From Desulfobacterales bacterium (GTDB lineage Bacteria; Desulfobacterota; DSM-4660; Desulfatiglandales; Desulfatiglandaceae), in assembly GCA_022013615.1 (NCBI GenBank), contig JAKLQB010000772.1, forward strand, positions 1 through 7,602: a stretch of DNA of 7,602 nucleotides, read 5' to 3'. The notes below the pieces were generated by a model. It saw only the letters and a program-made list of their open reading frames with translations. It did no database searches and had not been told where the DNA came from. Below, piece by piece: positions 1-6,308 of this stretch. Position 1 is the first letter of the stretch. The number at the start of each line of letters is the position of its first letter. The translations under genes and the position numbers were made by a program.

Positions 1-249
1 GCAAATATCAAGGCCCTTGAAACCCTGGGATATGCAGAACATATATGCAATTACGTTGTGATTTTAGATAGTTGGTTTTATGGCAAGATATATGTAGTCG
101 GAACTCCGTCAAATTTGGGGTTAATTTTAGAGCATATCACAATTTTAGCCGAAGCCTGGATACTCTCAATATATCTGAACTTCAGCGATATTTGGTTTTC
201 TAATACATCTCACTCCAAGTGGGATTTAAACCAGCCTATGACGGCATAG
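1..249 (+). CDS. possible 3' end of an unrecognised reading frame entering from the left edge
   Basis: The frame beginning at base 1 is open for 82 codons and ends in TAG at 247-249, so a gene could enter from outside the window. The translation is rich in aromatic and aliphatic residues and shows no motif or family that I recognise. An internal GTG at 58 could in principle start a 63-residue protein, but I see no Shine-Dalgarno before it. The region is AT-rich, where open frames of this length can occur by chance. The opposite strand also has broken partial frames, so this may be decayed DNA. No function is assigned. Confidence 0.2.
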   Translation, partial: ANIKALETLGYAEHICNYVVILDSWFYGKIYVVGTPSNLGLILEHITILAEAWILSIYLNFSDIWFSNTSHSKWDLNQPMTA

Positions 250-359
250 AATCATAATGTGAATCTGAAAAATATGGTACCAAGTTGACCACTAAAGGGA
301 CAATCCGTTGGTTAAATAGGTTCGATGAGCGATTTCTAAAAGATTTTTCCGACACCGCT

Positions 360-422
360 AACGCCTAAGAGGCGCTCGAAAATTACTGGGTCTTCTCAGT
401 AGATTGGGGCGTTATTTTTTTG
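360..422 (+). terminator. attenuator- or terminator-like structure ending in T8
   Basis: AACGCC at 360-365 can pair with GGCGTT at 408-413, which is followed by A and then eight T (415-422), as in an intrinsic terminator. Inside the loop, ACTGGG (385-390) pairs with CTCAGT (395-400) across TCTT with one G-T wobble. Alternatively, CGCCT at 362-366 can pair with AGGCG at 370-374 across AAG, which excludes the long-range stem. Two mutually exclusive stems, one ending in a U run, resemble an attenuator. The pairing is seen directly; the role is inference, since no leader peptide or known riboswitch motif was recognised. Confidence 0.35.
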
Positions 423-456
423 ACACTTCCCGTCACTTTTTAACATTTCCCTGACT
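415..456. repeat. two imperfect 20-bp tandem repeats, TTTTTgACAcTTCCCgtcAC type
   Basis: The stretch reads as two consecutive units: T-run, then GACACTTCCCGTCAC (to about 437), then TTTTTAACATTTCCCTGAC (to about 456). They share the skeleton TTTTT-n-ACA-n-TTCCC-n-AC. Short tandem motifs of this sort occur near the ends of some insertion sequences, for example the multiple terminal repeats of the IS21 family, but no transposase or target duplication is visible here. The TTGACA at 421-426 resembles a -35 box but lacks a well-spaced -10. Confidence 0.35.
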
Positions 457-611
457 GTGATCTTCAATAAGGTTGAGCTAACTACTTAGAATCTAATCCG
501 ATATTTTCATCTGAGAAGATGGCAGGAGTCTTGCGATAACTTGGGCTTAAAGCGTTGAAGACTGTTTTGGAGAATCTGTTCTTTGGAAAATTTATGAGTA
601 TACGCTACTAA

Positions 612-636
612 CCTTCTGTCAAAGACAGGGTTTTTT
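612..636 (+). terminator. weak intrinsic terminator-like hairpin
   Basis: CTGTC pairs with GACAG across the triplet AAA (616-628). The flanking TT/GG can add wobble pairs, and six T follow at 631-636. It lies 58 bp upstream of the small gene starting at 694, so it could end transcription from the left or act as a leader attenuator for that gene. The stem is short, so the call is tentative. Confidence 0.4.
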
Positions 637-693
637 AATCCGGCCGCTTCAGACAAGAATATTAAATGAAGGGACGTCTATCTTGAGGTAATT

Positions 694-849
694 ATGAAAA
701 AAGATTCAAGAAGAAATGTGGGTATCCAATTATTGTTAGATAAGTATAGGGAAGTATTTCGAATCCCGGAGAATCTAAACTATTACTCAAAGACAGATTA
801 TGATATTGCTGAAAAAAAGTTCTTAAGATATGCGTTACTGGAGCGCTAA
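694..849 (+). CDS. small hypothetical protein, 51 residues
   Basis: ATG at 694 is preceded by GAGG at 685-688 with 5-base spacing, a good Shine-Dalgarno. The frame closes with TAA at 847-849. The 51-residue product is highly charged: it opens MKKDSRRN and continues with a predicted amphipathic stretch IQLLLDKYREVF (11-22). A proline-containing link, RIPENLNYYSKTDYD (23-37), and a second helix-like end, AEKKFLRYALLER (39-51), follow. There are no cysteines, membrane segment or signal peptide. Composition and helix pattern look like a real cytosolic small protein rather than random translation. I do not recognise the family, and no neighbour suggests a role. Intergenic DNA lies on both sides, so it is probably transcribed alone. 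Its short length and my lack of a recognised homologue limit certainty. Confidence 0.5.
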   Translation: MKKDSRRNVGIQLLLDKYREVFRIPENLNYYSKTDYDIAEKKFLRYALLER

Positions 850-1253
850 ATTGAGATTCAGCTGGAAGTTTAAAAACTAAACCAACATTCATATTTTTCT
901 ATTCCAATGCCGGGGCATCAATGGCGCTGCATTTTTAGTCAGAATTCCCATATATTGTAGGGGCTCCTGCCTTTTTCCGTGAGGTAAAGGAAAGGGGAAG
1001 GATGTTTGGCCAGGTCTGATGATGCCCTTTTTCCTTTTTCGGCTAGGTTTCTGTAAGCTGTTTTTAAAATAGAATTGGACGTGTTTCTCTGCACCTGGGT
1101 GTCCGGCAGGGTTCATTTAAAAGGTCCGGTGTATCCCCTGTTCATGCATTTATCCGGATCTGATACGTTTGGGGTGCAGTAAACGGAAAATCCGGATACG
1201 TGACCTCCACTAGCGCGTGAACACCATCATGCATTGAATCGAAGAGGAAATCC
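850..1253. other. intergenic region upstream of the transglycosylase gene
   Basis: No convincing coding frame is present. A 75-codon minus-strand frame (889-1116) lacks a Shine-Dalgarno and protein-like composition. The DNA changes from AT-rich near 850 to more GC-rich toward 1250, matching the following gene. The only structured signal I see is a pair of identical 8-bp palindromes at 1152-1197. No good -35/-10 pair was found, so the transglycosylase promoter remains unlocated. GAAGAGGAAA at 1241-1250 is its ribosome-binding region. Confidence 0.5.
1152..1197. promoter_or_regulatory. two copies of the palindrome ATCCGGAT, 38 bp apart
   Basis: ATCCGGAT, a perfect 8-bp palindrome, occurs at 1152-1159 and again at 1190-1197. 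ATACGT follows both copies (after CTG in the first; overlapping the palindrome's final AT in the second). They lie 57-102 bases before the transglycosylase start. They could be paired operator sites or could form a hairpin with each other, since each copy is complementary to the other. A regulatory role is inference only. Confidence 0.25.
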
Positions 1254-3293
1254 ATGTATTTTAATTTGTTGCGCAACTCCATGGTTTTGGTCGTCATGCT
1301 GTTTGTCTGCTGCATATATCCATTCGGGACCGTCGTTTACGGGGCGGTCGATGACCCCTTCCCAATGTATCCCTGCATCGAGAACGCCGTGGCATTCTGG
1401 AAATCCGTATACAGCCGCTATACCACCCGTCAGGGAATCATTCATGATGACAGCAACTTGGATATTATTTACGAGATCGTCGAACTCGAATCCCCCCGGC
1501 ATCCCGGTGCCGAGAACCGCAACCAGAAAAAGATCAAGCAGGTCAAACACAAATACCAGACCCTTTTGGCGTCCCTTGCCGACGGGAAAACACCAGCTTC
1601 CGAGGAAAAAAAAAGGGTCTGGGCGCTTTTCGGAGACCGGGCCACACGGGAAAACTTTCGCAAGGCCCGGCAAGGCGTCCGATTTCAACTGGGACAGAGT
1701 GACCGCTTCCGCGAGGGCATCATCCGCTCAGGCGCCTATCTTGATGAAATCAAACGCATATTCAACAGCTACGGCCTTCCCGAGGCATTGGCCTATTTGC
1801 CCCATGTGGAATCGTCATTCAACTATGAAGCCTACAGCAAGTTCGGCGCCGCCGGTATTTGGCAATTTACCCACAGCACCGGTCGGCGGTATATGACCGT
1901 CGATTATGTGCAGGACGACCGCCGGGACCCGATCCGCGCTTCTCATGCGGCCGCAAAGTACCTGAAAAGCAATTACGAAAAATTGGGCTCCTGGCCCCTG
2001 GCCATCACCGCATACAATCATGGGGTGAACGGCATGGCGCGGGCCAAACAGAACGCCGGGGATGATTTCGAAAAAATTCTCAACCAATACAAAAGCCAAA
2101 GTTTTGGGTTTGCCTCGCGCAATTTCTACGCGGAATTTCTGGCCGCCTGGTCCGCGGCTGAGAATTATACGTCGTATTTCGACGATCTAATCATGCACCC
2201 GCCGATAAAAACCACGGAAATCATTTTACCGGCCTATGCCTCGGCCCAGACCCTGGCCGACCATTTTGATGTTGATATCAAAACGCTCAGGGATTTGAAT
2301 CCGGCGTTACGCAAACCGGTGTTTCTGGGACAAAAATATATCCCCAAGGGGTATGCCCTGCGTCTGCCGCAACACACGGATCAAGATCCGTTGACCCTCG
2401 CCGCTGGTTTGCCGAAGACACTTTTCGATAATAAACAAAAACCAAGTCGGTTTTATCGGGTTCAGCAAGGGGATACGGCCGGTATGATCGCGCGATCCCA
2501 AGGGGTCCCCCTGAGGGATTTGATATCGGCCAACGGGCTGGGGCCACAGGCCACGATTTATGTGGGCCAAAACCTGCGGATTCCGGTGCCCGGTGAAACC
2601 CTCATGCTGGCCGCCGTTACCGAAACGCCAAAACCCATACAAGCGGATGTTCCGAAAGCTTCTTTGGAAAAGATGGAAACAGAGGCTAAAAAGGGCCTGA
2701 ACGTCGCTGGACCCGTTCCCGAGGCCGGGGAAACCATTGCCGCCGAAACGCCGTTGCCCCTCGAGACAGCCGCCGAGGTTACGCCGACACAAGTGACAGC
2801 GGGGATGAATCCGGATGTGGTGATCGGTAATTTACAGGTTGAAAAGATTACCGGGAAGGGGGCCGCAAGTATCGGCGTGATCCGCGTGGAAGCCGAGGAA
2901 ACCTTGGGGCATTACGCGGACTGGCTGGGGATTCCCACTCAGTCCATCCGGCGGCTGAACGGATTGCGTTTCGGTTCGCCCATCCGGACCGGTGAACGCA
3001 TCAAGATTCCCCTTGCCGTTGATAAAGCGACGTTCGAGGAACGCCGTTATGAATATCACAAGGAGATGGAAGAGGACTTTTTCGCCGCCTACCGCATTGT
3101 CGGAGAATACATGTATGTGGTGAAACAGGGTGATACGATCTGGACCCTTTGCCAGCAAACCTTTGAGCTGCCCTTCTGGCTCATCCAAAAATTCAATGCC
3201 GACCAGGAGCTCAATGCATTATATGCCGGGCGGAATCTAAAGGTTCCGACGGTTCAAAAGACGGTCGGGGAAAAAAATGGGGCAACCGAGTGA
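1254..3293 (+). CDS. mltD: MltD-like membrane-bound lytic murein transglycosylase with LysM modules
   Basis: This enzyme should cleave the MurNAc-GlcNAc bond of peptidoglycan in the periplasm, forming 1,6-anhydro ends. The start is ATG 1254, after a GAAGAGGAAA Shine-Dalgarno. Residues 1-30 form a signal peptide with a hydrophobic core (VLVVMLFVCC) and a likely cleavage after VYG. C19/C20 make a poor lipobox. The SLT domain spans about 165-310: catalytic Glu186 in HVESSFN, then GAAGIWQF (198-205) and ITAYNHG (251-257), all diagnostic of family 1 transglycosylases. A weak LysM-like segment at about 317-370 ends in GYALRLP. LysM modules follow at about 400-444 (YRVQQGDT), 541-587 (degenerate) and 619-665 (YVVKQGDT), with a Pro/Glu/Ala/Thr-rich linker at 455-520. 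At 679 residues it is longer than E. coli MltD (about 450), mainly through the extra LysM modules and linker. It appears monocistronic. Its TGA stop coincides with the first bases of repeat copy 1. Confidence 0.93.
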   Translation: MYFNLLRNSMVLVVMLFVCCIYPFGTVVYGAVDDPFPMYPCIENAVAFWKSVYSRYTTRQGIIHDDSNLDIIYEIVELESPRHPGAENRNQKKIKQVKHKYQTLLASLADGKTPASEEKKRVWALFGDRATRENFRKARQGVRFQLGQSDRFREGIIRSGAYLDEIKRIFNSYGLPEALAYLPHVESSFNYEAYSKFGAAGIWQFTHSTGRRYMTVDYVQDDRRDPIRASHAAAKYLKSNYEKLGSWPLAITAYNHGVNGMARAKQNAGDDFEKILNQYKSQSFGFASRNFYAEFLAAWSAAENYTSYFDDLIMHPPIKTTEIILPAYASAQTLADHFDVDIKTLRDLNPALRKPVFLGQKYIPKGYALRLPQHTDQDPLTLAAGLPKTLFDNKQKPSRFYRVQQGDTAGMIARSQGVPLRDLISANGLGPQATIYVGQNLRIPVPGETLMLAAVTETPKPIQADVPKASLEKMETEAKKGLNVAGPVPEAGETIAAETPLPLETAAEVTPTQVTAGMNPDVVIGNLQVEKITGKGAASIGVIRVEAEETLGHYADWLGIPTQSIRRLNGLRFGSPIRTGERIKIPLAVDKATFEERRYEYHKEMEEDFFAAYRIVGEYMYVVKQGDTIWTLCQQTFELPFWLIQKFNADQELNALYAGRNLKVPTVQKTVGEKNGATE

Positions 3294-3600
3294 TAAGAAC
3301 TTGCTTTTCCTGGGAAAAACAATAGAGAAATTCCCCTTGTGAGTCAAGGATAAAGTAACCACAACATATGTGGCATCAATCTGGATTGCAGTTCAGAGGT
3401 TATTCGGGAATATGGGTTGAAATATGACCGGGCCTTCAAAGAGTGGAAATATTTGGAAATTGACGTCATTTGGGCCTAATCCGGACACACCACTCCGTTA
3501 GATTCTTTGGCCGGTTTTGGAAAATCATGAAGCTAAAATATTGTCGTATCTGACAGTCCTTTGGGTCGATACTCCCAGAAATCCGTAATCTAGCGATTGC
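3291..3600. repeat. 310-bp direct repeat, copy 1
   Basis: This segment matches 6309-6620 in the same orientation, with about 19 substitutions and one 2-base indel by hand alignment (roughly 94% identity). Both copies begin TGATAAGAACTTGC and end TAGCGATTGC; weaker similarity continues about 17 bases further. Inside are CCTTG-TGAGT-CAAGG (3335-3349) and CCACA-ACATA-TGTGG (3359-3373) hairpins, and a TAA(tc)CGGA/TCCGTTA stem around 3478-3500. There is no conserved open frame and no clear terminal inverted repeats, so it is probably a non-coding mobile relic. Its left end supplies the TGA of the transglycosylase gene. Confidence 0.9.
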
Positions 3601-3746
3601 ATGTATCTGCTATATATCTGCAATTAAATAAGTAGCTTAAACAGTGTGATATTCATTCCTTATCCCAACATAAAATCCGTTTATCTTTGCGCTAAATATT
3701 GACCTTTGCAACGAGTGAAATCTCGCCTTTTCACCCCCGCTCAAAT

Positions 3747-3980
3747 TCAAACAATATCAAAATCCCTCCCACCTGATCCTCCAAAGTCCAGCCCAATCTT
3801 GCGTTCGTCAATATCAAATGCCGCAACGACTTCGATGTCTTCCGGGATATAACCGCCAATTTCCCAGTGCATCAGACCTATGGCATCATCCTCGGATTTG
3901 CCATGATAGTAATGGATGCCCTGAATCAGCGAACTTGCACAATTTCCTATACCGATAATTGCTACTTTGATATTGCTCAT
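3747..3980 (-). pseudogene. ino1: truncated inositol-3-phosphate synthase (N-terminal 65 residues)
   Basis: The intact enzyme converts glucose-6-phosphate to inositol-3-phosphate using NAD. The start is ATG 3980, with AGGAG at 3991-3995 on the minus strand, 10 bases upstream. Residues 1-65 match the start of bacterial/archaeal Ino1: VAIIGIGNCASSLIQG (7-21, the glycine-rich NAD-binding loop), the GLMHW segment (35-39) and EVVAAFDIDERKIGLD (50-65). After residue 65 the match stops, and a 12-residue tail ending in DFDIV leads to a stop. The family is about 360 residues long, so the catalytic and tetramerisation regions are absent and the product cannot be active. The start and ribosome site remain intact, which suggests a recent break. 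The lost 3' part is not between here and the repeat copy ending at 3600. Confidence 0.85.
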
Positions 3981-4018
3981 AATGAATTAACTCCTTAGTG
4001 TGTGAATAGGGAATAGGG

Positions 4019-4061
4019 TTAGTAATGTTACCGTTGCCCGTCAAAAAAAATTAGTAACGTT
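4019..4061. promoter_or_regulatory. direct repeats TTAGTAAYGTT, 32 bp apart, upstream of the ino1 remnant
   Basis: TTAGTAATGTT at 4019-4029 and TTAGTAACGTT at 4051-4061 are the same 11-mer with one transition. The spacing of 32 bp is close to three helical turns, which would put both on the same DNA face. They lie 39-81 bases upstream of the ino1 start, where an operator or activator site would be expected. A TTGACG (minus strand) lies between them as a possible -35, without a good -10. The role is inferred from position and spacing only. Confidence 0.3.
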
Positions 4062-4164
4062 CAAAAGTGTTCGCACGTAGGCGTCAGAGACGAAAAGAGC
4101 AGTTGTTGATAGCTCAAGCTGTGTCTTGATGGAATTCTTGTTTTCCAGTCCTTATACCCTTAGG

Positions 4165-4254
4165 TGATAAGAAGTCGCTTTTTCGGGAGGGAGTATAGAC
4201 AGATTTTGCCTTGTGTGTCAAGGCAAAATCAACCTCATGATGTTGTGGAGGCAG
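4165..4254. repeat. diverged third relative of the 310-bp repeat's left end
   Basis: Aligned with copies 1 and 2, this begins with the same TGATAAGAA and GCTTTTTCGGG (as in copy 2), retains ATAGA-n-A, CCTTGTG-n-GTCAAGG and AACC at matching distances, and ends TGTGG...CAG. I estimate about 65% identity over 90 bp. Only the left end is shared; the sequence beyond 4254 does not resemble the rest of the 310-bp repeat. It sits downstream of the IS91-like transposase remnant and in the same orientation as copies 1 and 2. Confidence 0.55.
4202..4230. repeat. perfect 12-bp hairpin with 5-base loop
   Basis: GATTTTGCCTTG (4202-4213) and CAAGGCAAAATC (4219-4230) are exact reverse complements around the loop TGTGT. 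The inner five pairs and loop (CCTTG-TGWGT-CAAGG) also occur in both 310-bp copies, while the outer seven pairs are unique here. There is no T run on either side, so a terminator is less likely than a structural element end. A subterminal hairpin would fit the origin end of a rolling-circle (IS91-like) element. Confidence 0.6.
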
Positions 4255-4405
4255 CTGGCTGGCTAAAAATGAGAGTCCCGCCTATTGGGATTGGGAAGGG
4301 GCGGATGCCAAGACAGTGAATCGGGTGCTTGATCTTGCCAGAAGGGCGAAAAATCGACGAAATTTGGGTAGAACTATCCCTTGTACCCGTCTGTTCTTTC
4401 AAAAA

Positions 4406-4654
4406 TCAGGCAGTATAGGTCTCCGGATATTGGGGGTCCACATATAGATAATTATCAGACACCGGAAGTTGAGAATCCGTATAGTCGATATGATATTGTG
4501 GAGCCATTGGTGGCGAATTGGCTTTGGGTGGTGGTCTGGCTTTCTGATCCCAAAGTCCCAGGTGCTTGAGTATCTTTTTGATGACGTTCTCATCCTCTAT
4601 CACACTGATTACTTTCATCTTTCCGGAGCATTTCGGGCACGTCAAGGGGTCCAC
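4406..4654 (-). pseudogene. C-terminal remnant of an IS91-like (Y2) transposase
   Basis: The fragment begins at VDPLTCPKCSGKM and continues VISVIEDENVIKKILKHLGLWDQKARPPPK. This is the typical C-terminus of IS91/PF04986-type transposases: a CPxC zinc-binding pair, then an 'IEDp-VI-kILkHLGLW' helix and a proline-rich tail. The GTG at 4652-4654 that could act as a start is really an internal Val codon. Just upstream the same frame has a TGA, but another frame reads LKNWLKL, resembling the residues that normally precede this segment, so there is probably a frameshift as well as a deletion. The N-terminal HUH and catalytic tyrosine regions are missing and the product would be inactive. It ends with a stop at 4406, followed by the hairpin-bearing repeat relative on its downstream side. 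Confidence 0.7.
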
Positions 4655-4781
4655 TTCGAAGTTTCAGCCAATTTTTAAGGATCGCTCCGAGAACAAAACA
4701 TGGAGGGTGCACGGCAATGGATAAAAAAGGAATTTAGAAAGTAAAATAAATTTTGTAATAGGTGTGATGATGTTGCAGGAA

Positions 4782-6146
4782 TTAGTAACTACTGCTCTGA
4801 GCCTCAACAGGACTGATGTTTCGCGAGCAAAGTTGGCTTGGAAGTGCCTTCTTTTCTTCTGTATATCGTCCTCGGCCCAAGCGATAACTATTAAACAGAT
4901 AGAAAATAATCTGGGATAAGCTTCGTAAATGAATTCTGGAACCCAATACCCGATAGATAATACTCGGAATACTATAGAACTTCCTGCGTGCTTCGAAACG
5001 GATTAATGCCAACTCATCCGGAGTAAAATTTTTAGGTCTAATCGCCGGTGAGCCAAAATAGTCCTCCTGATCCAGCCACCACTTGTCATAGAGCAAACGT
5101 CCTTCTGCCTGAAGGCGATCATAAAGGGGCGTGCCCGGATAAGGCATCAATTGATTGAATCCTGAAAAAATGAACCGTTGTTTGATGGCAAAATCAAGTT
5201 GTTCCATAAGAGATTCTTTCGTGTCTTCATCCAGGCCCCAAATAAAGGATCCGTTGATACTGATGCCATAGGACTGAATTTTTTTTATACTCTCTGCATA
5301 TTGACCTTTCCGAGCGTTTTTATTCATTGCGGTAAGATTTTTATCATCCAAGGACTCCAAGCCGATCAATAACCCGATACAACCGCTATCTCGCATCAAG
5401 GAAAGCAATTCATCATCCTTGGCAACGTCCATAGATGCTTGGCTTATCCACTTGATACGAAGGGAAATAAGGGCTCTTAACAATTGCTTTACCTTTCTAA
5501 GACCGGTTGCCAGATTGTCATCGGCGAACATAATGATTTTATGGTGCAGACCTTCGACCTCTTTTACAAAAGATTCAATGTCTCTACAACGCCACGCTCC
5601 CTTGTAAAATTGATGGATACAACAGAAACTACAGCGATATTTGCATCCCCTCCCAAATTCAACCGCGTGGAGATGCAGGTAAGGTTTGCCTTGAAATATT
5701 TCCCGACGGGGATTAATCCGTTCAAGACAAGCCGGCTTACTGGATTGATATCGCTTTTTTAGTCGATTATTACGGAAATCATCAATCAATTCTTCCATAA
5801 TATTCTCTGCCTCACCCAGAACAACCACATCCGAATGTTCTTCGGCTTCCTCTGGCATGAGGGTTGGATGAAATCCTCCCAACATAACGCTAACCCCCCG
5901 CTTTCGGTATTCTGCCGAGATAGCATAGGCCCTTTTGGCTGAATAAGCATCTACGGTTATTCCAACCAAATCAGTCGGTTTATCAAAAGGGATATCTTCA
6001 AAACGGTCGTCGTAAAAACTTAGGTCTATATCATCCGGAATAAGTCCGGCCACGGTTGCAATTGATAAGGGCTCAATACTGAGAAAGGTTATATAAAATT
6101 CATGACGATTCCCAGAGAGGCGTGGTTTAATAAGAGTAACGTGCAT
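4782..6146 (-). CDS. B12-binding-domain radical SAM protein, substrate unknown
   Basis: The 454-residue protein combines an N-terminal Rossmann-like cobalamin-binding domain with a radical SAM core, the layout of BchE- and methylase-type enzymes. It starts MHVTLIKP. The B12-like domain (about 1-125) includes DLVGITVDAYSAKRAY (59-74) and VMLGGFHPTLMPEEAEEHSD (87-106), but I see no DxHxxG motif, so cobalamin would be bound base-off without a protein His ligand. GRGCKYRCSFC (165-175) supplies the CX3CX2C cysteines C168, C172 and C175 for the 4Fe-4S cluster. FADDNLA (207-213) and LIGLESLD (260-267) are typical core strands. The C-terminal region (about 360-454) is variable. The start is fixed by an in-frame TAA three codons upstream. 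No clear Shine-Dalgarno is present, and the palindrome TAAAAGCTTTTA (6154-6165) lies where one would be. A TATAGT -10-like box lies at 6200-6205 without a good -35. No partner gene is intact nearby. Confidence 0.9.
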   Translation of the reverse strand: MHVTLIKPRLSGNRHEFYITFLSIEPLSIATVAGLIPDDIDLSFYDDRFEDIPFDKPTDLVGITVDAYSAKRAYAISAEYRKRGVSVMLGGFHPTLMPEEAEEHSDVVVLGEAENIMEELIDDFRNNRLKKRYQSSKPACLERINPRREIFQGKPYLHLHAVEFGRGCKYRCSFCCIHQFYKGAWRCRDIESFVKEVEGLHHKIIMFADDNLATGLRKVKQLLRALISLRIKWISQASMDVAKDDELLSLMRDSGCIGLLIGLESLDDKNLTAMNKNARKGQYAESIKKIQSYGISINGSFIWGLDEDTKESLMEQLDFAIKQRFIFSGFNQLMPYPGTPLYDRLQAEGRLLYDKWWLDQEDYFGSPAIRPKNFTPDELALIRFEARRKFYSIPSIIYRVLGSRIHLRSLSQIIFYLFNSYRLGRGRYTEEKKALPSQLCSRNISPVEAQSSSY

Positions 6147-6226
6147 GATTAATTAAAAGCTTTTACAACAAAAAGCCTACTATTTCTAACTCCTAATGAA
6201 CTATATTTCCCTCAACCCAAAATTAA

Positions 6227-6307
6227 CTATCTTTCTTCCATTAAATCAAAATCTTCTCTTGCCGCGCTGCAATCAGGGCACACCCAGTCATCCGGCATAT
6301 CGTTGAG
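6227..6307 (-). pseudogene. rubredoxin C-terminal remnant (last 26 codons)
   Basis: Reading the minus strand from 6307 gives LNDMPDDWVCPDCSAARED and a short tail ending in TAG at 6227-6229. This is the second half of a rubredoxin: the 'lPDDWvCP-C' segment with the second iron-ligand cysteine pair. Rubredoxins carry electrons through one iron bound by four cysteines; the first pair (CxxCGY) and the N-terminus are absent. The frame runs into repeat copy 2, where it reaches a stop, and no start or ribosome site exists. The break falls within about one codon of the repeat's first base. I did not find the missing N-terminal half on the far side of the repeat. The stop lies 80 bp upstream of the radical SAM start, same strand. 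Confidence 0.85.
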
Positions 6308-6308
6308 T

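Larger units (their letters stand above)
250..693. other. gene-free region with hairpins and T runs
   Basis: I find no convincing coding frame in these 444 bases. What can be seen is a hairpin-rich stretch at 360-422 ending in eight T, two imperfect 20-bp repeats at 415-456, and a short terminator-like hairpin at 612-636, each listed separately. The rest is AT-rich and featureless to my eye. It may be a remnant of mobile DNA or the untranslated leader of the small gene starting at 694. Confidence 0.5.

Noticed and set aside
360..414. attC-like integron site (CTAACGCC ... GGGGCGTTA)
   Set aside because: The outer arms resemble attC cores, but the GTTRRRY consensus is not met (GTTATTT), no extrahelical-base stem layout is evident, and no integrase or gene cassette lies nearby. 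A terminator or attenuator explains the T run better.
889..1116. 75-codon minus-strand frame upstream of the transglycosylase
   Set aside because: No ribosome site before its ATG, no motif, and unlikely Pro/Lys/Arg-rich composition. I regard it as chance.
1234..1896. 220-codon plus-strand frame and the minus-strand frames 1227-1688 and 1469-1663
   Set aside because: They overlap the transglycosylase in other frames, have low-quality composition (Pro/Ser/Arg-rich), and no Shine-Dalgarno or known domain. They are shadows of the GC-rich true gene.
3715..3734. GTGAAA/TTTCAC hairpin as terminator of the ino1 remnant
   Set aside because: The stem is 6 bp with an 8-base loop and no T run on the minus strand, which is too weak to call.
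4256..4395. plus-strand open stretch reading WLAKNESPAYWDWEG and onward
   Set aside because: It looks somewhat protein-like, but has no start codon or ribosome site, overlaps the probable end of the IS91-like element, and matches nothing I recognise.
4381..4678. plus-strand frames opposite the transposase remnant
   Set aside because: The minus-strand reading has clear transposase motifs. The opposite frames (4381-4569, 4469-4678) are antisense shadows.
5178..5762. plus-strand frames inside the radical SAM gene
   Set aside because: All lie antisense to a gene with intact radical SAM motifs and show no features of their own.
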